From Amycolatopsis sp. WAC 01376 (GTDB lineage Bacteria; Actinomycetota; Actinomycetes; Mycobacteriales; Pseudonocardiaceae): DNA of 64,000 nucleotides. The stretch covers positions 1,054,001 to 1,118,000 of the forward strand of contig NZ_QHKL01000003.1 in the NCBI RefSeq assembly GCF_003947415.1, in the 5' to 3' direction. The position numbers were made by a program, and so were the translations under genes. Position 1 is the first letter of the stretch, and the number at the start of each line of letters is the position of its first letter. The notes beneath the pieces were generated by a model, which saw only the letters and a program-made list of their open reading frames with translations, did not search any database and was not told the origin of the DNA. This document shows, in pieces, positions 58,777-64,000 of this stretch.

Positions 58777-60221
58777 CTGCCGCTGCCGAGCAGCGCACTC
58801 CCACCACCGCGCCCATGAGCCAGGAAGAGACCATCGAGTCCCTTGGCAAGTACGCGTTCGGCTGGGCGGACTCCGACGAGGCGGGCTCAACGGCCCGTCG
58901 AGGACTGAACGAGGACGTCGTCACCGACATCTCCTCGAAGAAGTCCGAGCCGGAGTGGATGCGCGAAGCACGACTGAAGGCGCTCAAGCTCTTCGACTTG
59001 AAGCCGATGCCCAACTGGGGTGCGGACCTCTCCGGGATCGACTTCGACAACATCAAGTACTTCGTGCGGTCCAGTGAGAAGCAGGCCACTTCCTGGGAAG
59101 ACCTGCCCGAGGACATCAAGAACACGTACGACCGGCTCGGCATCCCCGAGGCGGAGAAGCAGCGCCTCGTCGCCGGTGTCGCCGCGCAGTACGAGTCCGA
59201 GGTCGTCTACCACTCGATCCGTGAGGATCTGGAGGCGCAGGGCGTCCTGTTCCTGGACACCGACACCGCGCTCAAGGAGCACCCGGAGATCTTCAAGGAG
59301 TACTTCGGCTCCGTGATCCCGGCCGGGGACAACAAGTTCTCCGCGCTGAACACCGCGGTGTGGTCGGGCGGTTCGTTCATCTACGTGCCCAAGGGCGTCA
59401 AGGTGGACATCCCGCTGCAGGCCTACTTCCGGATCAACACCGAGAACATGGGTCAGTTCGAGCGGACCCTGATCATCGTCGACGAAGACGCCTACGTGCA
59501 CTACGTCGAGGGTTGCACCGCGCCGATCTACCAGTCCGACTCGCTGCACTCGGCGGTCGTGGAGATCATCGTGAAGAAGGGCGCCCGCTGCCGTTACACG
59601 ACCATCCAGAACTGGTCGAACAACGTCTACAACCTGGTCACCAAGCGCGCCAAGTGCGAAGAGGGCGCGACCATGGAGTGGATCGACGGCAACATCGGTT
59701 CCAAGGTCACGATGAAGTACCCGTCCGTGTTCCTCATGGGCGAGCACGCCAAGGGCGAGGTTCTCTCGGTCGCGTTCGCGGGCGAAGGCCAGCACCAGGA
59801 CGCCGGCGCGAAGATGGAGCACCTGGCGCCGCACACCTCCTCGACGATCGTGTCGAAGTCGGTGGCGCGCGGCGGTGGCCGCACCTCGTACCGCGGCCTG
59901 GTCAAGGTCGCGAAGCGGGCGCACCACTCGCGGTCCAGCGTGGTCTGTGACGCACTGCTCGTCGACACGATCTCGCGGTCGGACACGTATCCGTACGTGG
60001 ACATCCGCAACGACGAGGTCTCCATGGGCCACGAGGCGACCGTCTCGAAGGTCAGCGAAGACCAGATGTTCTACCTCATGTCGCGCGGTCTCGACGAGGC
60101 CGAGGCCATGGCGATGATCGTGCGCGGGTTCGTCGAGCCCATCGCGCGTGAGCTGCCGATGGAGTACGCGCTCGAGCTGAACCGCCTGATCGAGCTTCAG
60201 ATGGAAGGGTCCGTCGGCTAG
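58773..60221 (+). CDS. sufB: Fe-S cluster assembly scaffold SufB
   Basis: A 482-residue SufB, the SufBCD scaffold subunit on which clusters are built. Conserved stretches are GLNEDVVTDISSKKSEPEWM, WSGGSFIYVPKGVKVDIPLQ, YVEGCTAPIYQSDSLHSAVV and HEATVSKVSEDQMFYLMSRG. The candidate acceptor Cys is in VEGCTAP. No intein or extra domain is inserted, unlike some mycobacterial SufB genes. GGAGGGAAA precedes the ATG. 2 nt before sufD. Confidence 0.96.
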   Translation: MTAAAEQRTPTTAPMSQEETIESLGKYAFGWADSDEAGSTARRGLNEDVVTDISSKKSEPEWMREARLKALKLFDLKPMPNWGADLSGIDFDNIKYFVRSSEKQATSWEDLPEDIKNTYDRLGIPEAEKQRLVAGVAAQYESEVVYHSIREDLEAQGVLFLDTDTALKEHPEIFKEYFGSVIPAGDNKFSALNTAVWSGGSFIYVPKGVKVDIPLQAYFRINTENMGQFERTLIIVDEDAYVHYVEGCTAPIYQSDSLHSAVVEIIVKKGARCRYTTIQNWSNNVYNLVTKRAKCEEGATMEWIDGNIGSKVTMKYPSVFLMGEHAKGEVLSVAFAGEGQHQDAGAKMEHLAPHTSSTIVSKSVARGGGRTSYRGLVKVAKRAHHSRSSVVCDALLVDTISRSDTYPYVDIRNDEVSMGHEATVSKVSEDQMFYLMSRGLDEAEAMAMIVRGFVEPIARELPMEYALELNRLIELQMEGSVG

Positions 60222-60223
60222 TC

Positions 60224-61396
60224 ATGTCGGTTACCGAGAACAACGTTTCCGAAGCGATGCGCGAAGGGGTCGTCATTCCGGCGACCTCTCGCGCGGAGCG
60301 CTTCACCTCCTACGACGTCGAGGCCTTCGAGGTCCCTGGCGGCCGTGAGGAGAACTGGCGTTTCACTCCGATGAAGCGGCTGCGCGGCCTGCACGACGGG
60401 TCCGCCGCCGCTTCGGGTTCGGCCACTGTGGACGCCGACGCCGCGCCCGAACTGAAGATCGAGCAGGTCGGCCGGGACGACGAGCGCCTCGGCGCCGCGG
60501 GTGTCCCGAGCGACCGGATCGCCGCGCAGGCGTACTCCTCGTTCACCGAGGCCACCGTCATCACGGTGCCCAAGGAGACGAAGACGTCGAAGCCGTCGAC
60601 GGTGAAGATCACCGGCCCCGGCGAGGGCAAGGTCGCCTACGGGCACCTGCAGGTGCGCGCCGAACAGTTCTCCGAGGCCGTCATCGTCCTCGACCACGTC
60701 GGCTCCGGCACCTACGCGGACAACGTCGAGTTCGTCATCGGCGACTCGGCGAACGTGACCGTGGTCAGCGTCCAGGACTGGGCCGACGACGCGGTGCACG
60801 TCTCCGAGCAGCACCTCAAGCTCGGCCGCGACGCCACCCTCAAGCACATCGTCATCACCTTGGGCGGTGACCTCGTCCGCGTCTCGCCGACGGCGACCTT
60901 CGCCGACAAGGGCGGCGACGTCGAGATGCTCGGCCTGTACTTCGCGGACGAAGGTCAGCACCAGGAGCACCGTCTCTTCGTCGACCACGCGGTGCCGAAC
61001 TGCAAGTCGCGCGTGATGTACAAGGGTGCGCTGCAGGGCGACGGCGCGCACACCGTGTGGGTCGGCGACGTGCTGATCCGGGCGGCCGCCGAGGCCACCG
61101 ACACCTACGAGCTCAACCGCAACCTGGTGCTGACGCCGGGTGCGCGGGCGGACTCGATCCCGAACCTGGAGATCGAGACCGGCGAGATCGAAGGCGCCGG
61201 CCACGCGAGCGCCACGGGAAGGTTCGACGACGAGCAGTTGTTCTACCTTCAGTCGCGCGGAATCGGCGAAGACGCCGCGCGCCGCCTGGTCGTACGCGGG
61301 TTCTTCCACGAGATCCTGGTCAAGATCGGCGTTCCCGAGGTGCGCGAGCGTCTCGAGGCCGCGATCGAAGCCGAGCTCGAAGCCGTGGGCGTCTAA
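60224..61396 (+). CDS. sufD: Fe-S cluster assembly protein SufD
   Basis: A 390-residue SufD, paralogue of SufB and partner in the SufB-SufC2-SufD complex. The N-terminal helical part contains ENWRFTPMKRLRGL. The beta-helix core has DEGQHQEHRLFVDHAVPNCK, and the C-terminal helices have ATGRFDDEQLFYLQSRGIGE and LVVRGFFHEIL. The ATG is 2 nt after the sufB stop. Coupled in the operon; 36 bp then separate it from sufC. Confidence 0.95.
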   Translation: MSVTENNVSEAMREGVVIPATSRAERFTSYDVEAFEVPGGREENWRFTPMKRLRGLHDGSAAASGSATVDADAAPELKIEQVGRDDERLGAAGVPSDRIAAQAYSSFTEATVITVPKETKTSKPSTVKITGPGEGKVAYGHLQVRAEQFSEAVIVLDHVGSGTYADNVEFVIGDSANVTVVSVQDWADDAVHVSEQHLKLGRDATLKHIVITLGGDLVRVSPTATFADKGGDVEMLGLYFADEGQHQEHRLFVDHAVPNCKSRVMYKGALQGDGAHTVWVGDVLIRAAAEATDTYELNRNLVLTPGARADSIPNLEIETGEIEGAGHASATGRFDDEQLFYLQSRGIGEDAARRLVVRGFFHEILVKIGVPEVRERLEAAIEAELEAVGV

Positions 61397-61432
61397 GCCC
61401 TCGTCCGTCCACATCAGACTTTTAGGAAAGAA

Positions 61433-62203
61433 ATGCCTACGCTGGAAATCAAGGATCTGCACGCCTCGGTCACGACCGAGGAGGGCCCCAAGGAGATCCT
61501 CAAGGGCGTCAACCTGACCATCAAGTCGGGCGAGACCCACGCGATCATGGGCCCCAACGGTTCGGGCAAGTCCACGCTGTCCTACGCCATCGCCGGTCAC
61601 CCCAAGTACGAAGTCACCTCCGGGCAGGTCCTGCTCGACGGTGAGGACGTGCTGGAGATGAGCGTCGACGAGCGCGCCCGCGCGGGCCTGTTCCTCGCCA
61701 TGCAGTACCCGGTCGAGGTACCGGGCGTGTCCATGTCCAACTTCCTCCGCACCGCGGCCACCGCGGTCCGTGGCGAGGCCCCCAAGCTGCGCCACTGGGT
61801 CAAGGAGGTCAAGGAGGAGATGGGCAAGCTGGAGATCTCGTCCGAGTTCGCCGAGCGTTCGGTGAACGAGGGCTTCTCCGGCGGCGAGAAGAAGCGCCAC
61901 GAGATCCTGCAGCTGGCGCTGCTCAAGCCGAAGATCGCCATCCTCGACGAGACCGACTCCGGCCTCGACGTCGACGCGCTGCGCGTCGTGTCCGAGGGCG
62001 TCAACGAGTTCAAGGCCAACAACGACGCCGGCGTCATGCTGATCACGCACTACACGCGGATCCTGCGGCACATCACGCCCGACTTCGTGCACGTCTTCGC
62101 CGGCGGCAAGATCGTCGCGTCCGGCGGCCGTGAGCTCGCGGACGAGCTGGAGGAGAACGGCTACGTCAAGTACGCCGGCTCCACCGAGACCGCCGCCGTC
62201 TGA
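61433..62203 (+). CDS. sufC: Fe-S cluster assembly ATPase SufC
   Basis: A 256-residue ABC-type ATPase that drives SufBD remodelling. Walker A is AIMGPNGSGKSTLSYAIAG, the SufC-specific Q-loop region GLFLAMQYPVEVPGVSMSNF, the signature NEGFSGGEKKRHEILQ, and Walker B PKIAILDETDSGLDVDALR. The RBS AGGAAAG is just upstream of the ATG. Soluble; no transmembrane partner, as expected for SufC. Confidence 0.97.
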   Translation: MPTLEIKDLHASVTTEEGPKEILKGVNLTIKSGETHAIMGPNGSGKSTLSYAIAGHPKYEVTSGQVLLDGEDVLEMSVDERARAGLFLAMQYPVEVPGVSMSNFLRTAATAVRGEAPKLRHWVKEVKEEMGKLEISSEFAERSVNEGFSGGEKKRHEILQLALLKPKIAILDETDSGLDVDALRVVSEGVNEFKANNDAGVMLITHYTRILRHITPDFVHVFAGGKIVASGGRELADELEENGYVKYAGSTETAAV

Positions 62204-62241
62204 TCACTGTTTCCGCGACTACACCGAGAGGAGTTGGCCCG

Positions 62242-63531
62242 ATGACCACCACCACGGCTAACTCTGCTGCACCGCTGGACGTAGCGGCCATCAGGGCCGA
62301 CTTCCCGATCCTGACCCGCACGGTGCGGGACGGGAAACCCTTGGTGTATCTGGATTCCGGTGCGACGTCCCAGAAACCGGCGCAGGTGCTCGAAGCCGAG
62401 CGCCGGTTCCTGGAGACCTCGAACGCCGCGGTGCACCGCGGCGCGCACCAGCTCGCCGAGGAAGCGACCGACGCCTACGAATCCGCCCGCGTGCGGATCG
62501 CGGAGTTCGTCGGCGCCTCCCCGCACGAGCTGGTGTTCACCAAGAACGCCACCGAGGGCATCAACCTCGTCGCCTACGCGATGAGCAACGCCGCCACGGC
62601 CGGTCCCGGGGCCGAGCGGTTCAAGATCGGTCCCGGCGACGAGATCGTCATCACCGAGATGGAGCACCACGCGAACCTGGTGCCGTGGCAGCAGCTCTGC
62701 CAGCGCACCGGCGCGACGCTGAAGTGGTTCTCCGTCACCGCGGACGGCCGCCTCGATCTGTCCAATGTGGACGAGCTGATCACCGAGCGGACCAAGGTGC
62801 TGGCGTTCACGCACCAGTCCAACGTGCTCGGCACGATCAACCCCGTCGAGTTCCTGGTGAAGAAGGCCCGCAAGGTCGGCGCGCTGGTCGTGCTGGACGC
62901 CTGCCAGTCGGTGCCGCACTTCCCGGTGGACTTCCACGCGCTGGACGTCGACTTCGCCGCTTTCGCCGGGCACAAGATGGTCGGCCCGTACGGCATCGGT
63001 GTCCTTTATGGACGCCGCGAGCTGCTCGAAGCGATGCCGCCGTTCCTGACCGGCGGCTCGATGATCGAGCTGGTCCGCATGGAGCAGACCACCTTCGCCG
63101 CGCCGCCGCAGCGGTTCGAGGCAGGCACGCCGATGACGTCGCAGGCCGTCGGCCTCGGCGCGGCCGCCGACTACCTGTCGGCGATCGGCATGGAACGGGT
63201 CGCCGCGCACGAACACCTTCTCACCGAGGCGGCACTGGCCGGGCTCGGCGAGATCCCGGGCGTGCGGATCATCGGCCCCACCGACATGACCGACCGCGGC
63301 GGACTGGTGTCGTTCGTCATCGACGGCGTCCACCCGCACGACTCGGGCCAGGTGCTGGACAGCCTCGGCATCGCCGTCCGCGTCGGGCACCACTGCGCGT
63401 GGCCGCTGCACCGGGCCTGCTCGGTGCCCGCGACCGTGCGCGCGTCGTTCTACGTCTACAACACACTGTCCGAAGTGGACGCGCTGGTGAACGGTGTGCG
63501 TGAGGCGCAGAAGTTCTTCGGGGTGGCGTGA
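62242..63531 (+). CDS. sufS: Cysteine desulfurase SufS
   Basis: A 429-residue type II desulfurase that takes sulfur from cysteine. PLP contacts are KNATEGINLVAYAM and MEHHANLVPWQQL; the Schiff-base Lys is in AFAGHKMVGPYGIG. The persulfide Cys lies in WPLHRACSVPATVRASFYVY. GAGAGGAG precedes the ATG. Followed after 1 bp by sufU, its sulfur-transfer partner, matching the SufS-SufU type rather than SufS-SufE. Confidence 0.96.
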   Translation: MTTTTANSAAPLDVAAIRADFPILTRTVRDGKPLVYLDSGATSQKPAQVLEAERRFLETSNAAVHRGAHQLAEEATDAYESARVRIAEFVGASPHELVFTKNATEGINLVAYAMSNAATAGPGAERFKIGPGDEIVITEMEHHANLVPWQQLCQRTGATLKWFSVTADGRLDLSNVDELITERTKVLAFTHQSNVLGTINPVEFLVKKARKVGALVVLDACQSVPHFPVDFHALDVDFAAFAGHKMVGPYGIGVLYGRRELLEAMPPFLTGGSMIELVRMEQTTFAAPPQRFEAGTPMTSQAVGLGAAADYLSAIGMERVAAHEHLLTEAALAGLGEIPGVRIIGPTDMTDRGGLVSFVIDGVHPHDSGQVLDSLGIAVRVGHHCAWPLHRACSVPATVRASFYVYNTLSEVDALVNGVREAQKFFGVA

Positions 63532-63532
63532 C

Positions 63533-63982
63533 ATGAACCTCGAGAGCATGTACCAGGAGATCATCCTGGACCACTACAAGAACCCGCACGGCCGCGGTCT
63601 GCGCGAGCCGTTCGACGCCGAATCGTTCCAGGTCAACCCGACCTGTGGCGACGAGGTGACGCTGCGGGTGAAGGTCGACGACGGGAAGGTCGCCGACGTC
63701 TCCTACGAGGGACAGGGCTGTTCGATCAGCCAGGCTTCCACTTCGGTCTTGACGGATCTCGTCGTCGGGCACACCGTGGAGGAGGCGTTCACCACCATGG
63801 ACGCCTTCGTCGAGCTGATGCAGGGCAAAGGGCAGATCGAACCGGACGAGGAAGTGCTGGAGGACGGCATCGCCTTCGCCGGCGTCGCCAAGTACCCGGC
63901 CCGCGTGAAATGCGCCCTGCTCGGGTGGATGGCGTTCAAGGACGCTGTCACCCGCACGACCAACGGAGTTGAGACGGCATGA
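63533..63982 (+). CDS. sufU: SufU-type zinc-dependent sulfurtransferase/scaffold
   Basis: A 149-residue SufU. Conserved residues: Cys in VNPTCGDEVTLRV, the GQGCSISQASTSVLTDLVVG segment with its Cys, and Cys in ARVKCALLGWMAFKDAV. The intervening insertion (EAFTTMDAFVELMQGKGQIE) distinguishes SufU from IscU. It accepts sulfur from SufS via zinc-ligand swapping. The ATG overlaps nothing but is 1 nt after sufS; its stop overlaps the next start (ATGA). Confidence 0.95.
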   Translation: MNLESMYQEIILDHYKNPHGRGLREPFDAESFQVNPTCGDEVTLRVKVDDGKVADVSYEGQGCSISQASTSVLTDLVVGHTVEEAFTTMDAFVELMQGKGQIEPDEEVLEDGIAFAGVAKYPARVKCALLGWMAFKDAVTRTTNGVETA

Positions 63983-64000
63983 CCGAACAGCAGACCGAAA
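63979..64000 (+). CDS. sufT: SufT/DUF59 metal-sulfur assembly factor (5' end only)
   Basis: Seven codons (MTEQQTE) visible before the window ends, starting with an ATG that overlaps the sufU stop. The gene identity is inferred from the actinobacterial order sufRBDCSUT; nothing in seven residues can confirm it. Confidence 0.5.

Noticed and set aside
58773..60221. Intein within sufB
   Set aside because: SufB is 482 residues, the normal length, and no intein splice motifs or homing domain are inserted.

Overview
The window is high-GC actinobacterial DNA, most likely from Pseudonocardiales and plausibly Amycolatopsis. This is inferred from the base composition, the frequent GTG/TTG starts, WhiA, RbpA, OpcA, a mycobacterial-type MptB, and the gene order. 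The order of conserved genes (uvrC-rapZ-yvcK-whiA ... gap-pgk-tpiA-secG ... pgl-opcA-zwf-tal-tkt-ctaB ... ctaA-ABC-ABC-mptB / sufR-B-D-C-S-U-T) follows the Mycobacterium tuberculosis Rv1420 to Rv1466 stretch as I recall it. Other genes interrupt this backbone in several places. No rRNA, tRNA or CRISPR array was seen.

Region 1 (1-4.8 kb) is the uvrC (5' end cut off)-rapZ-yvcK-whiA operon, with overlapping or adjoining genes. Region 2 (5.2-29.3 kb) is an accessory block lying between whiA and gap. On the minus strand it carries a four-gene unit: a caspase/P-loop NTPase/FHA/TPR protein, a GT4 glycosyltransferase, a methyltransferase and an alpha/alpha-barrel protein. The first of these genes is broken by a frameshift in a run of nine C. 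Divergent to it is an alpha/beta hydrolase, followed by gpgS. Then come a sterol desaturase/TetR divergent pair with clustered operators, a Nudix hydrolase, a secreted four-part sugar-dehydrogenase chimera behind a 23-bp palindrome, an F420 oxidoreductase, a three-gene MukFEB/JetABC-like SMC complex without JetD, a Phd/VapC toxin-antitoxin pair, an AraC/Ddn-like divergent pair and an AlkZ-like protein.

Region 3 (29.5-33.3 kb) holds lower glycolysis (gap-pgk-tpiA), secG and rbpA, with an orphan histidine kinase converging on them. Region 4 (35.1-43.3 kb, minus) is a tightly packed pentose-phosphate cluster, tkt-tal-pgi-zwf-opcA-pgl, mostly with 4-bp start/stop overlaps. Region 5 (43.5-53.2 kb) contains ctaB, an MFS exporter, a HelR/HelD-like RNA polymerase recycling ATPase, an FKBP lipoprotein with an overlapping cold-shock-like gene, GNAT/quinone oxidoreductase, an unknown gene with an ATP-grasp ligase, and a fatty-acid desaturase. 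Region 6 (53.3-64 kb) has ctaA, an ABC exporter pair and mptB on the minus strand. Divergent to them is the SUF Fe-S assembly operon, with a SufR-type operator overlapping the sufR start; sufT is cut off by the window end.

The most unusual non-coding content is in the intergenic gaps. One type is a family of long near-perfect palindromes (40-63 bp) that share outer TGAAGG/CCTTCA ends while the stems differ by compensating changes. The second is a palindrome family built on AGTCCTCT...ATGCGGTA (two copies). The third is three arrays of short units with a strict 21-bp period around the core ACGCGAGT or its complement, sitting next to these palindromes. I do not know a described function for these arrays.
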